Assembly: GCA_021234155.1 (NCBI GenBank)
Contig: JAJEKV010000002.1
Span: 34,888,128-34,952,127 of the forward strand
DNA length: 64,000 nt
Reading direction: 5' to 3'
Source: Isoetes taiwanensis
Taxonomy: Eukaryota > Streptophyta > Lycopodiopsida > Isoetales > Isoetaceae
Part shown: in pieces, positions 24,034 to 35,450 of the stretch
Layout: every line of letters starts with the position of its first letter
Position numbering within the stretch: position 1 is the first letter of the stretch
Notes under the pieces: generated by a model
Database searches by the model: none
The model's input: only the letters and a program-made list of their open reading frames with translations
Told to the model about the DNA's origin: nothing
Position numbers and translations under genes: made by a program

Positions 24034-24339
24034 TTGCAAGCCTCTATAACATTCGGATGGATTGATTTCCACGCGGCTCATGACCACAAAATCAAATCGC
24101 TCCGAATGAAGTTGATCAACTCCATTGCAAGCTCCTTGGTGGGAGTGGTGCAACCTCCACCCAAGAAATGGTCAAATAGCTCATCAGTTTTGGCCGCATG
24201 GAATGTCTCGGGCATGCTTGGGGCCTTAGTGGCCTGTGGGGGATTCGGTCCAATCATTTTACAAAAAGAGCACGAAGATCAAGTAGCAAAGAACAAGGAG
24301 CACGAAGATCAAGTAGCAAGGAGCATCAAGATCAAGTAG
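24034..24339 (+). other. gene-like unit A with lysine-rich repeat end
   Basis: The plus strand has an open stretch containing MKLINSIASSLVGVVQPPPK (from about 24108) that runs into an AAG/ATC-rich repeat. A related unit starts at 25358 (MKLITALQATGWIAMAIDAP), and both are followed by AAG-rich sequence. The two may be diverged duplicates of one unknown gene. Family unknown. Confidence 0.3.
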
Positions 24340-24560
24340 CAAGAAGCAAGGATCAAGGACGATCAAGGAGCAAGAAGATCAAAAAACAAGGAAGATCATG
24401 GAGCAAGAAAGCAAGGAACAAGATCAAGTAGCAAGATCAAGAGCAAGGAACATGATGAAGTAGCGAAGAACAAACATCAAGATCAAGTAGCAAGGAACAA
24501 GGAAGACCAAAGACCAAGAAGTGAAAGCAAGGTGAAAACATGGAACAAAGGTGAGAAGTG
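24268..24560 (+). repeat. purine-rich minisatellite, AAGATCAAGTAGCAAGGAGC unit
   Basis: About a dozen imperfect copies of an ~18-22 base unit built from GATCAAG, AGCAAG and GAACAAGG. The strand is strongly purine-skewed. It partly overlaps the end of gene-like unit A. Confidence 0.75.
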
Positions 24561-25357
24561 AAAGCAAGCTGAAAGAATTTATAGCTACGAATCTAATAAT
24601 GCTGAAGTATAATACTAATACTATTGAAGTATAATACCAAGAATGATGAAGATAATACCAATAATGCTGAATTATACCATTCGTGGTAACAAAACGGGAT
24701 TCTGCGTGATAAAGACCGTAGCCAATGTGCGAAATAGGCCCTTCAATAATTTGTAACCCAAGCGATTTGGCACCGTACAATCTGGTTTCGAATATGACCA
24801 CAAATAGAACAATCACGCTGAAAAATACAAGGAAAATGGTAGAAGATATCATTCAATTACACTAAAAGTGTAAGATTGCCAAGATAATACATGATAAGAT
24901 AAGGATGTTACTTAATTGCACGAAAATCACGCTTATATACTTAATTTCTAAGGAAAATCTTTATACCGTTTATACACATATTCCCAATGGAGCATCTTTT
25001 ACCCCGTGATATGTAATGTGTTATAAATAACATGTGCTATGTAGCCATAGGTCACGTGTATCCCAAGGAATTGTATCCCACTCGGGAATTTAGACAAGAA
25101 TTCTGTGGATGTTGGAAGTCAAGGAACAGATGGGAGCTTACCAATATCCACAAAAAGATTTGTAATGGAAGTCGTAAAGTTCAATGAGGATATAAATCCT
25201 ATTCTTCTCACTAGTAGGAATGACGAGAGGCACATCATCCAGAGTAGGCCATGAAACCATGGAAAAGCATGTCCTTCAACTGTTCTAGCCTATCTTCTAA
25301 ATCCGAGGGGGTTCAAGAAGTCCCAAAGCACTTAGAGTGAACCTTGCTTGACTCGAA

Positions 25358-25700
25358 TTGATCTCCAGTGGAGTGGAGATGACGAGTATAGCGATCGATA
25401 ATGAAGTTGATCACCGCCTTGCAAGCTACGGGTTGGATCGCGATGGCCATCGATGCTCCCAAAAGTTGCTAAAAATTCATCAAAAGTGCATCGATTTCGC
25501 CTGCGATGCTTGCGTGTATTCCGGATCAGCCCAACGAGGATGTTCTTGCAAAGTTACCATTTGCAAGAAATTAGTGGAGCGCATAAGAAACAACTAGTGG
25601 AGGCATGTGGAGGCAAGGAGAAAAAAAGGACAAGAGGGGAAAGAGGCAAAGAAGGCACAAGAAGGCACAAGAGGCAAGGAGCAAAACAAGAAGCGTACAA
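25358..25700 (+). other. gene-like unit B, related to unit A
   Basis: It has a frame similar to unit A, then a lysine/arginine/glutamate-rich stretch from AAG- and GGCAAG-type repeats (25600-25700). A stop interrupts it near 25470. Function unknown. Confidence 0.3.
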
Positions 25701-27137
25701 GAGGGGAAATTGGCAAGACAATGAAGGCATAGATGCCTATTTAAAGAGAAATCAGGTATATATGCTATATCATTGCATTATATTGGGTGAATTATTGGTG
25801 TTCATTGCCATTATCTGAAAACCATACAAGTATGTATATAATCCAATAATTTCTATGTATATACCATCAATAATTTTGGTGGGTACATACCATCAATAAT
25901 TTTGGTGGGTATAAATATACATCAAATTGCCGAGTGCAAAGAACATTGGCCTCCATCTAGCCATGTGGTCTCATTCGTCCCCGAACGTGATTCCATTACG
26001 CAAGATGAATCACAAAAACTTCAAGCGTGTCATGACGAGAAATACCCATGGAAGACCTGGATGACCACCCGCTCTCAATCCTCACTATTATCCCAGATCC
26101 CTTTGATGTTATCATCCATCTAATATGGAATAGAGAGCATCAAATGTACATGATAGAAAAGATCAACTGGGGTGCTCAGTGAATGACTTCGAAAGAGTCC
26201 CCTAAATCAATACTTGTCATCTGGAACTTATTTGAAGAGTTCATGATCGTGTATTTTGTACATTATGCTCGTATATATAACCAATAATGCTGCTACAGTG
26301 CATGTCAATAATTTTGTTCGATATAAGTACAGCTCCATTCATTCAATGGAGAAGGCATCCATTTGCTATGTCTCGACCTGGTTATTCTTATTACAGGGGG
26401 TCTACCTTGCCTATAGACTCCATTACTTGCACTATGAAATATAATGATCTTTATAGATGTTCTCAGAGGGGTATCCCCCTTGATCCCTGGTTGGAAGGAG
26501 TAGCGGAGGGTCGAAATCATTCTTCCAACGGGGTTTATCGTGTTGTTATCCACCTTCATCGGGTTCCGGGCGTCATGTCATGAGATTAATCGCATCACTC
26601 AACTACCGCTCATGATGATCCCGGACATGAATGATCTTCCTCGCATTTATGTATGCTATGCCTCTTATATGAGTTCTAAATTACATTACTAGAATATTTC
26701 ATTATTCGCTAGTTATAAATATGTAACCATAAGAGATAGATACATATGATCCATCTATTTACCGCACATTTTCAATTTGGAAAGCTCTTGGCCATTTTTC
26801 TTACATGTAGATTCTAAATTCGGATAAGCATTCTCTTCAAAGGTGTGTAGTCACGGTGGGAAATTGCACACTCAAAAAGCGTTGGATCGCTATTTTTTTG
26901 CACCGTGGCGGCGATCTTGAAATAGACCTTCCCACGTATGTGGAATAGTCATTTTCGCACCGTGGCCACGATCGCGAATATTGGTTAGTTGTAACCCGCA
27001 GACAACAACGGTCTTCGCATCGACCCGCAGTGCAAGTAAAATAGAAGCGTAAAACAAATTAAAATGAAACCCAAGTTTATGTTCGATATAACAAGAATAG
27101 AGATTTCAAAACAAGTCTTTGCATTAATTGACAATGG
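25701..27137. other. low-recognition region with GCACCGTGG motif cluster
   Basis: A plus-strand frame at 26362-26583 (MSRPGYSYYRGSTLPIDS, ending PGVMS) looks protein-like but has no family. Near 25868-25910 a 24-base phrase (ACCATCAATAATTTTGGTGGG) is duplicated in tandem. A motif cluster, CACGGTGGGAAAT / GCACCGTGGCGGCGAT / CGCACCGTGGCCACGAT / CCGCAGTGC, lies at 26851-27035. Confidence 0.35.
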
Positions 27138-28648
27138 TTACAACTTCATTTTCTTAGAAACATGTAAGTCATCGGACACTTCGACTTCTTCCAATTAGGA
27201 CTCTGCACCCAAAGATCCAACGTGTACATAAGGCGGGAATCTGGGGCTCCCTCTCTTCCCAAGTCAATGAATTGTAGCCTTATCCACGCCGGACAAAGCC
27301 AATGCAGCTCTACCGGCAGCCATAGAATACATACTAAAGCCACCAAAATATGCGTGGCGATATCTCTCCCAACGTGACCACTACTTCGTAATTGGCGGAT
27401 AATGGGATGTGATTACCAATCAACGAGAGGGCCTTGAGTTTCAAGACCTCTTCTAGTCCATATGGGCTGTACTTAGAATGGAACACAAACGATCTCTCCC
27501 TTTATAAAGGTAGCCCATATAGTGGGCGATACTTGCATCTCTCGCCAAGGGTAACTCTGTCCATATGCAGCAAAATCGGCCCACAAAATCTCTGCGCAAT
27601 AAACAATCGTTCTTAGGCACTTAACAAAATAAGCAAACTTATGGTAGCTTACCTCCACTTCATCAGATGCAATAACCCCTTTGGTAGAAATGTTGATGGA
27701 CGACCTTGAAGAGCTTGATTCGCTCTTTGATACTTGTTTTGCACCATCTTTTTTAGCTTTTGATGTACTCGCCTCGAATTTTACTTCTGATACTTCCTTC
27801 AAGCCCATTTCTGCCATCTCCAAAACTCTATCAAAAGCATTATCAGGAGCTATTGAAGTTCCATCATAGGTTAAGAGATCGTGCAGGTCCCTAGGCACTT
27901 CCGGCTCGAAGTCAATGAAGTCGTCTAGACCAACAACGAAAGCATAGATTTGTCCAAGGACCTCATCTTCCCTCAAACCAGTAATGGAAGATATATCGTG
28001 GAGAAGAAGATAGTCCTTCCCTCCTATGTTAACTGGCAAGGCTTCCGTGATACCCCATCTATCAAGATTCTCTTCATGCTCATTTACGTCTTCATCCTCG
28101 TCCTCATCGAGCTTTTCCACCAGTTCCTGCTCTTTCTCTGCATCAAATACCTCCTCTACAGGTGACTGAGATTCTGCAATAGCCTTCACCTGTGGTTCTT
28201 CCCTATCTGTTGGTGGAACCGTATATATCATGTAAGTAGCAAACATGATGTCAACTGGATATAAATTATCCTTCCCATCCTTCTCACATAAGTCGGCTGG
28301 CAGTCTCTTGAACGACCTTCGAACCTTATCTTGGTCACCTTTGGGAAAAAGCTTGAAAATGACTTTAGACTCAATACAATCTTCCCTACCAAGGGAGAAG
28401 GGCGCTTCCATTTATCATCCACGCCATGAAACTCAATGTCTCCGACCATACACGTCAATGTGTTTGTTAGCCTCAGAGATTATATCTACCGTTAGGCAGA
28501 AGTTATTGTAGACTACAGTGGCGTCTACCGGGTTTTCAGGCTGTTGAGCGAACTCATCTGGGTGTGACAGCCGATACTCTGCTTCCTTCGACGATCTTGT
28601 CATACCATGCACAGAACCGTTCCCCAAGCTTTCTCGACACCTTGACAT
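27138..28648 (-). CDS. accessory protein related to the gypsy element's acc2
   Basis: Minus-strand coding sequence with three or four frameshifts and a probable small intron (GTAAGC to GCAG, about 27602-27670). From the N terminus: a SHPDEF block, a KWKRPSPLVGKI block, VDIMFATYMIYTVPP, a strongly acidic linker (ELVEKLDEDEDEDVNEHEE), then IGGKDYLLLHDISSITG, REDEVLGQ and FIDFEPEVPRDL. A Ser/Lys-rich hinge follows, and the gene ends KKMKL-stop. The block after the acidic linker aligns by eye with acc2 of the gypsy element at 44539-46045 (IGDEEYIFATDIL, RMDELLGL, FIDYSYQEIPREV), and the earlier blocks fall in the same order. The family is unknown to me. No recognisable pol lies next to it in the same orientation. 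Confidence 0.55.
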
Positions 28649-29199
28649 GACATTGCGGAATTGTAGCCGCCTCCTTTAGTGCAATAAAAACCTGATCGCC
28701 TAAATGTAAGTGCTTGCGAGCTCAAGGCGCGAAACTAAAATGTCTTAAGTGTCCTGATGAGAATATATCGCCGCACCGTAACCCAGCGGTCAAAAACAAA
28801 TATAAACGCCAAAGACAACAATAAGGTATTTCGCACCGGCCCGCGGTGCGATATTTGCCCGAAAAAAGGCCAAATTTATGTTAACTGCAAAACATACTAC
28901 ACCAATCAGTAGCCCGCGGTGCGAAACTACACAACACGACTACACGAACTCCACATGTTTTTCGCATACGGTGGCCCACGGTCTTTGCAAAAAAGGATAT
29001 AAGTTATTGGCAAACAACACTTTGATTTGAACCCAAGAACACCATTGTTATTTATTTGTTTAACTGTTTTTTCTTAAAGAAAGTACAACAGGAGGCATCT
29101 GAGCTTTGTTGTATACAACTCTTCCCTACGTTTTCCTACCTTGACACCATCCACCAAAAATGGAAGACGTTTAAGTCACATTCGATTCCAAAATAATTC
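28649..29199. other. intergenic or intronic, third GCACCG-type motif cluster
   Basis: Non-coding. It holds CGCCGCACCGTAACCCAGCGG, TTTCGCACCGGCCCGCGG, CCCGCGGTGCGAAAC and CGCATACGGTGGCCCACGG between 28768 and 28990. If the flanking exons form one gene, this would be an intron. Confidence 0.4.
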
Positions 29200-30250
29200 T
29201 TACATCAAATAAAGACCATGCTTCTTGACTTTTAAGGTTTTAAACAATTGACCACTTTTGAAGATAGCAATGTCAATGACCGCAGAATGGGTACCATCAG
29301 CATCGTCTTGTTCCACTTTGGAACCCGTCCATCTGCTCCTTCTTTTTACTTCCCTCCATCTTACGTATTTGAAGGTAATGTAAAGCGTTTGCTTTTCGAA
29401 TACAATACCTGATTCGAGCAGCTTTCTTTCTTTATCCCGCAGACCGTACCTTCTCAACTCCTTCATGCGGGGGCGGGATGACCATTCATCACATAAATGA
29501 CAATCACTTACGGTAAACATTTTTTTGAAGTCTTCTTGACATTCTCGACATTCTTAAACAACGTAATAAACATATCGATGGGTACATTTACTTTCACGTG
29601 TCCACAGACTCCACCTTTCTCCTTCAAAGTACGAAAATTTCCGTGACAATTTCAGCTTGGCAAGAAACAGAACTGGAATCCATTGGGCAGGAACTAAGCC
29701 GTGATAATGGGAGCAATGGTAAGTCCACAATTTTGCCTTTCCCAGGATAATACTCATATTTTAAGAACCAAATCCCCTTTCCCACTTAAACACTTCGTTT
29801 GACCTTCAAAAGCAAGGATCCAATATCATAATAGAAAGCACGGAAGATGCTTGTGATAGAACTCGATGGTTCCGTGTCCAAAGACATCGGAAATACTGAG
29901 TCCGAGATACCGAAACCCAATTAGTTGATTTCTTCAAAATATAATGAATGACGGATTAGCAATGGATATAATGAAACTCACAATTAGCAACGGCTCGGGG
30001 AAATTACGTCGAGATCTTATCTTTTCTTTTCTCATGTCATCCGGTGTGTATAGGTTTCGACCTTGATATATACTTCCCCTCTCACCTCGAACCCGACAAC
30101 AATAGCCTTCCAATGGCTTGAAATAACATTTCTCCTGCCTTTTGATCACCCGTGAGGACCTCTCAGTGGCGGTCGGGATTGTAATGAAGCTCCCAAGAAA
30201 TATATTGAAGCAGTAGAAATCGTTCTCACCGCGGATTAGAGGTAATCGCC
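29200..30250 (-). CDS. possible upstream exons or separate unknown gene
   Basis: Three minus-strand stretches look coding. 29200-29520 contains RPRMKELRRYGLRDKERK and ends KKHGLYLM-stop. 29554-29757 contains FEGERWSLWTRESK. About 29990-30240 contains GRNLYTPDDMRKEKIRSRRN and ends at a GTGAGT donor. A TATA-like CTATAAG lies near 30388-30394 (minus) and an ATG near 30250. Frameshifts or stops separate the pieces. They may form a second gene upstream of the acc2-like gene. No family was recognised. Confidence 0.3.
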
Positions 30251-30626
30251 ATCTGAAAATGAACCGGCAAATTAATTAGATCAAGCCCCGAATCGGATGA
30301 GCTCCGAACTAGAAGGATTGAAAGCATTAGCAAACTGGATGGAGAGGCGCGAAAAGACGGGGAAGGGCCGTTGAGGAGGGGAGGGGTACTTATAGACACC
30401 CCAACATTTGGGCGATAATAATTGGTGAATAATTTGTAATTATTACTTCCACCGAACCTCCGGCGGGGTAGGTCGGATAATCACCGAACCCGTACCTTGG
30501 CGACACACCGCATGGGAAGGCGGGCATGGATGAAGAAAGCCTGTACCCCGCATTCTCATTGGCGGTGCGATTTCCATCTTTGGCATCGAGGTTGGGACAA
30601 TAAGTGATCCCAAAAAAACTCTAATG
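30251..30626. other. promoter-like segment up to an LTR breakpoint
   Basis: It carries the minus-strand TATA-like sequence near 30390 and one more GGCGGTGCGATTT motif near 30555. Homology to the neighbouring LTR starts abruptly at 30627. Confidence 0.35.
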
Positions 30627-31117
30627 CGATGGGTGATGCCATGAGATTGCGTATTCGGAAGGTTAGAGTCATGTCAGAGCCCAATTTAGTCCATCTCGCA
30701 GTATGGACGGGAGGAGCAGAATAGAGTGGTCAACCCCACCCATTGTCTCAAGCCAGCCCAGCCATTGTTATGACTCCTTACCCTTTCTATCTTGAGGCCT
30801 AGCCGTCAGTCTACTTTCCCCATGAGTTTGAGGCCGGGGTAGGAACTCTCATGTTTTATGGCATTGGATATGTAGATGGGCTACCCTTCGAGGTAGCATG
30901 ATGCATTGTTATTGCTAGTATTGACATTGTTATGCTTCCACCGATATAGGGAGCCCATAGGGAAAGGGCGCCAAAGACACCTTCATGTCCCCTTCCCCGC
31001 ACTAGGGGTACCCTGGAGTGCGGGATAGACGGAGGGCCCGTGCGGTCGAAGGACCGGATGAGGGATTTCCTGCGAAGTGTACGGCCGGGCGCCGTATATT
31101 TTGTAGGGAGCGTCACA
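30627..31117 (+). repeat. LTR fragment related to the large gypsy element's LTR
   Basis: Its reverse complement aligns by eye, with scattered substitutions, to the first ~490 bases of the plus-strand LTR sequence at 37202. Shared blocks include TGTGACGCTCCCT, AACATGAGAG and GGCATCACCCATCG. It ends GGGAGCGTCACA at 31117, where it cuts the RNase H region of another gypsy element; the bases after it are AAGCT. Its left end (30627) is broken, and the missing half was not found in the window. In the sense defined by the large element it is a plus-strand LTR end. Confidence 0.75.
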
Positions 31118-33668
31118 AAGCTCCACCAAATAGCCTTTCCAGAGGCATCCTTGACCACTTGAATGGGCTAGTCCATATCAAGAGCTCGAATCAATGCCTC
31201 CTTCAACTCCTGGAAACTTTCTTGAAAATTATCCTTCCAAGCCAAACTAATCCCTTTCTTCAACAATGACGTGAGAGGAGCAGCAATCTTGGAAAATTTA
31301 GGGACAAATTTGCGATAGTAACTTGCAAGTCCCAAAAAAGCACTTACTTCCTTCACGGTCTGTGGCATTGGCCAATCTTTCATAGCTTCTATCTTTGCAG
31401 GGTCTGGCACAATCCCATCTTAAAAAAATTACGTGGCCCAAATATACTAATTTACGCTGTGCAAAAGAGCATTTAGACATTTTCCCATACAACCTCTCTT
31501 CTCTCAGAATATTCAAAGTCTGCCTCACATGCTCGACATGTTCTAGAATAAACTAGAATATCATCAAAGAACACTAGTATGAAATTGTCTAGGAAAGGTC
31601 TAAAAACATGATTCATCGACTGCATAAAGGTAGCAGGCGCACTGGTTAAACCAAATGGCATCACAACAAACTCATAATGACCATAGCATGTCCGGAAGGC
31701 TGTCTTATAGATATCTGATTTTTAATCCTTATCTGATGGTATTGGGTCCGAAGGTCTATCTTAGTAAAATACTTAGCTTGACCCAATTGATCAGACAACT
31801 CGTCTACCCTGGGCAACGCATACCTATTTTTAACTGTGATTTGATTAAGCATCTTGTAATCAATGCAAAGTCTCAATGTGCCATCTTTTTTCTTCACAAA
31901 TAAAACAGGAGCACCAAATGGAGATTGCTTTTTCAACTCCGCCATTTCTAAGGCATGAAACCTATAAGGTGGTCTCGATGTAGGCTCCGCTCCTGGAATG
32001 AGCTCGATCTCATGATCTACCAATCTATGAGGAGGCAACTGCATCAGTTCCTCTGGAAATAAACCTTTAAACAAATCCAACACTTGTTGCACTTCAGGGG
32101 CAATGGTTTCCTCTTGCAACTATGTCGAGCCTAGCAAGCTATCCCGTAACACTACACATCCCATTCTGGAGTAATATCTTCTGAGTTGCTTCTTAAGCCC
32201 CTTCCAAGTCAATCCACTGTCTCAACCATGACAATCCAATGATGGCATCATACTTTCCAAGGCCAGTAAGCTCAAAATCAGCATGAGACACCATATTCCC
32301 CGCCTTAAATTCAGGGCACTCAACCATAGCATACGATAGCTTAACCTTGCCATCGGCTAGTTCTACATACCTCGCAGCCCGTTCAATCACATGCAAATTT
32401 AACTTAGAAACCAATTTAGGAGAAATAGAAATATGGGTACTGCCACAATAAATAAGGAAAACAACTGAGCATCCATCAATAATACCTGGGACACGAATAA
32501 CAGCAGCTTGACCATCCACATTGCCCTGCTCCACCACAGCGTACATGTGCATAATCTCAGTAGGCAGATCTCAGATGGTGGGAGCTCATGCTTCTCCTCT
32601 TCCCTGATCTCTTGCCGCCCCTGACCTGCTATCTTCTCTTCCATAACCTCGACCATGGCCATCTCTGTCCCCATGCCATGGGCCACTCCTTCCCATTGTC
32701 TTCCCGTTGCCTTGATCGCTGATTCTGCCTTTCTCTTCGTTTATTTTCAGATCATGTGGAGGCAGTATACCCACCATATGTCCTAGTAGTAGGACAATCT
32801 CACGCCCAATGTCCAGGCTCTCGGCACCTAAAGGATCGTCTCTCACTGATGCACATATTCCTTTCCTCTGCAAACATCCGGGACGATCTATTTTGTGGCC
32901 CTTGCCTATTGCTGGCCTGCACATCCATAGAGCGGGCAGCAGTTCCACCTCTATTATTATACCTTTCGCTCCTCGAGGAATTCCCTGCTTGCCATGAAGA
33001 TTGGTCCCGCCGCTTCCATTGAGCATCTAGTGCTTCTTTTTCTGCCAGATTCACTTCCCGATGCTTGGCAATTCTTACAACCTCCTCCAGATCTGTATAG
33101 GATACTCCAGACATTGTGCTCCTAACTTCCACCCAAAGCCCTTGCACAAACCTAGAGCACAACTTAAACTTGTCCATTATCTTCTAAACTTCTCATTGCA
33201 CTCAGCTACTGTGCCAACTTGCTTACAATCGAAAAACTCATTCATCTTCTCCATCTTATATCTTGGAGGTGTAAAATGACCTTCAAAGGCACTCTTAAAC
33301 CTTGCCCAGGTAGCCTACATAGAAGTCTTTCCCAGGCCTATTAGGCACGTCTCCCACCAAACACGTGCAAATCCTCCCAGCATTGTCTGTGCAAGGAACG
33401 CCTTTACTGATTCCTCTGCCTTAATCAGATGAAAATAGAACTCCATTCCACAGAGCCATGCATCCGCATCATCCCCAGTTGTGTTCTCACCAGTGAACAC
33501 TTCCCTCTTGGTATCCTTCAATACCTTCTCTATATCTTTCTCCGCTTTACTCTTTCGATGGGATGCAGTCTGCTGCAAAGCCTGTTAAATTGCTTGCACA
33601 ATACTTGTAACATCGAGAGCTCCATCAGCTCCAACCCCACCTGCACCACTAGCATCACCAGCTTCCAT
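31118..33668 (-). pseudogene. Ty3/gypsy gag-pol, truncated in RNase H
   Basis: Read on the minus strand from the ATG at 33668: Gag (WWETCLIGLGKTSM, then FEGHFTPPRY), a degraded CCHC zinc knuckle (FRCREPGHWA), protease, and reverse transcriptase with [45 protein letters not shown] and the catalytic [11 protein letters not shown]. The following connection region (FLGLASYYRKFVPKFSKIAA) is intact. The protein is cut at VKDASGKAI by the LTR fragment ending at 31117; integrase is absent. The protease active-site D-S-G reads Y-C-G (LIYCGSTH), so the catalytic aspartate is lost. Several frameshifts and stops confirm a dead copy. Confidence 0.9.
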
Positions 33669-33760
33669 AGTTCCCTCTACTCTTTGCATAATACAGAAAC
33701 ATCATTAGCCAACCCCCTCAAGATGCTCAATCTAATCTCAAAGCATTCCAGATCAACTAC

Positions 33761-33772
33761 GCTCTGATAACA
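33761..33772 (-). promoter_or_regulatory. primer-binding site of the gypsy remnant
   Basis: The minus strand reads TGTTATCAGAGC, one mismatch from the tRNA-iMet PBS. It lies just inside an LTR boundary (TGTAACGGGC at 33775) and about 90 bases before the gag ATG. Confidence 0.7.
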
Positions 33773-33774
33773 AA

Positions 33775-34779
33775 TGTAACGGGCTTGCCAAGCTGGCCTC
33801 TTCGAGGCAGCTTGGGATCCTGTCTTTTTACTATCTTGATAATGAAATATTTACACGGGGTGGTTGGAGCGCTTATACTTATATACAACTTCTGATACAT
33901 AATTTACCATGGTAAAGAACTAATCTTTATTCCAATCAACATCCAACAAATGTTGAAGACAAATCACATAATACATGTATATACATCCAAAACATTCAAC
34001 AATGTCAAACCCTCGATCACTATAATTATTAGTTATGAGAAAAGTCTTCAACTAGAAAGCTCTTATTGTTAAGGCATCTATAGCCGCTTAATCCCCCTCA
34101 ATCCAATGGGAGGTCATCCCTTCATCTCACAAGACAGTGTTGCCTTCTAAAGAAGGTTCCGTGAAAAACCGTGATAGATCCCACACTAGTCTCTACCCCT
34201 AAGGATGGCCTTCCTCCAAATCTAGATGATCTCGTGCATATGTTCACTAGACTTTCCTTCAACTCACCTAAAGAAATCTAGCATCTCCTCACGTCGAAAC
34301 TTCGCCTCCCGGGGAATCTTGACTCCAACTCTACCACCAATAGTCCCATCAGATCCAAACAACCCGATTAGTATGCATACATATATCACAATAACACATA
34401 TTCCATGCACTAGCAATCTCATCTCATGATACCTACTTTCCGGTTCTAACATGCCACCGGGCTGATCAGGCCCTCGCAGCCAATACGAAGGGTTTGCCTC
34501 ATGTGTACACACCATCCACGCCGCATCCAAAGACTGGAGGACCACTTCGCCATGTAGCGACAAAGAATCCAAACCAGATAACAATGCCCGATGTAACACA
34601 CAAATACAACCGCAAGTCCAAGCTACCATTACATGGACTTCAGCCCTCAAGATTATGCACTTATGCAATATTTCCACATGCTTTAAATGCCATCATAACT
34701 ACATTTCCTAGACATTCTCATGTATGATGGTAATACTAGGCCAAAATAGCTCAAATGCCAATCCTATGCATTTTTTAAC
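33775..34779 (-). repeat. part of the 5' LTR of the gypsy remnant
   Basis: In element sense the LTR would end GGCAAGCCCGTTACA at 33775. The opposite LTR boundary was not found, perhaps because a LINE fragment (34780-35450) interrupts it. No gene lies in this stretch. Confidence 0.45.
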
Positions 34780-35450
34780 ATGTTCATCACAAGAGACCAT
34801 ACCCATGCCACATTAAAGTTGACCCCTCAAACTTCGTGAAAGTCCCGCTTATGAGCTTCGGCAATTCAGATGAGCTGCCTCCCTCGGGGCGGCCGGAGTC
34901 TCCCAGGTGCCTGAGATGATGGGGTAACATCTGGAGATGGGTGTGGAACCCAATCTCGCCCCCCAAGATTCGGGTGTTGCTGTGGCAGATAGTGCATCGG
35001 GTCCCCCCGAGGGTGAATACGGGGTTCACATGATCAATCCCCTAATCGCTGATCGCTATCCGATGTGTGGTGCTTGTGTTGAGACTCGAGCACTCAGTAT
35101 GTTTCTTTTGCACGTAGATCCGTACCGGCATGGTAGTGGGTCCAGCCGCGTCTCTTTCACATCTCGCCCGTAGTCAAGAGGTTCTTTTGGGGATGTATCC
35201 TACTGGGTGGTCTCAACCTCAGCGTCTGGCCTTCCATTTGTGTAAGGCTTGGTTACTGTGGCTCATTTGGAAGTGGCGACGCCTGAAGGTGTTCAGGAAT
35301 GAGGAGGTGCAGCCCAGGGGTGTTGATCCCGCAATTGAGGTACAAATTATATCTTTCTTACATGGCGGCACTTTCGTAAAGAAGTCAGAAGCTAGATATG
35401 CGTGCATTTGGGTTCTTGCCCAAGTGTGGGCAGGAGCACCCTAGTATCGC
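34780..35450 (+). pseudogene. LINE ORF2 C-terminal fragment (zf-RVT region)
   Basis: The plus strand, across frameshifts, reads SPPKIRVLLWQIVHRVPPRV, a zf-RVT-like block typical of plant L1 elements. Later come KAWLLWLIWKWRRLKVFRNE and VDPAIEVQIISFLHGG, typical of the end of ORF2. No reverse-transcriptase palm is present, so it is 5'-truncated. No poly(A) or simple-repeat tail was seen. Confidence 0.65.

Noticed and set aside
24424-24852. Hydrophobic open frame on the minus strand
   Set aside because: It is antisense to the purine-rich minisatellite and AT-rich flank, which gives artificial hydrophobic residues.
30856-31158. Open frame on the minus strand across the LTR fragment
   Set aside because: It is a chimera of the gypsy RNase H end (VKDASGKAIWWSF) and antisense LTR sequence.
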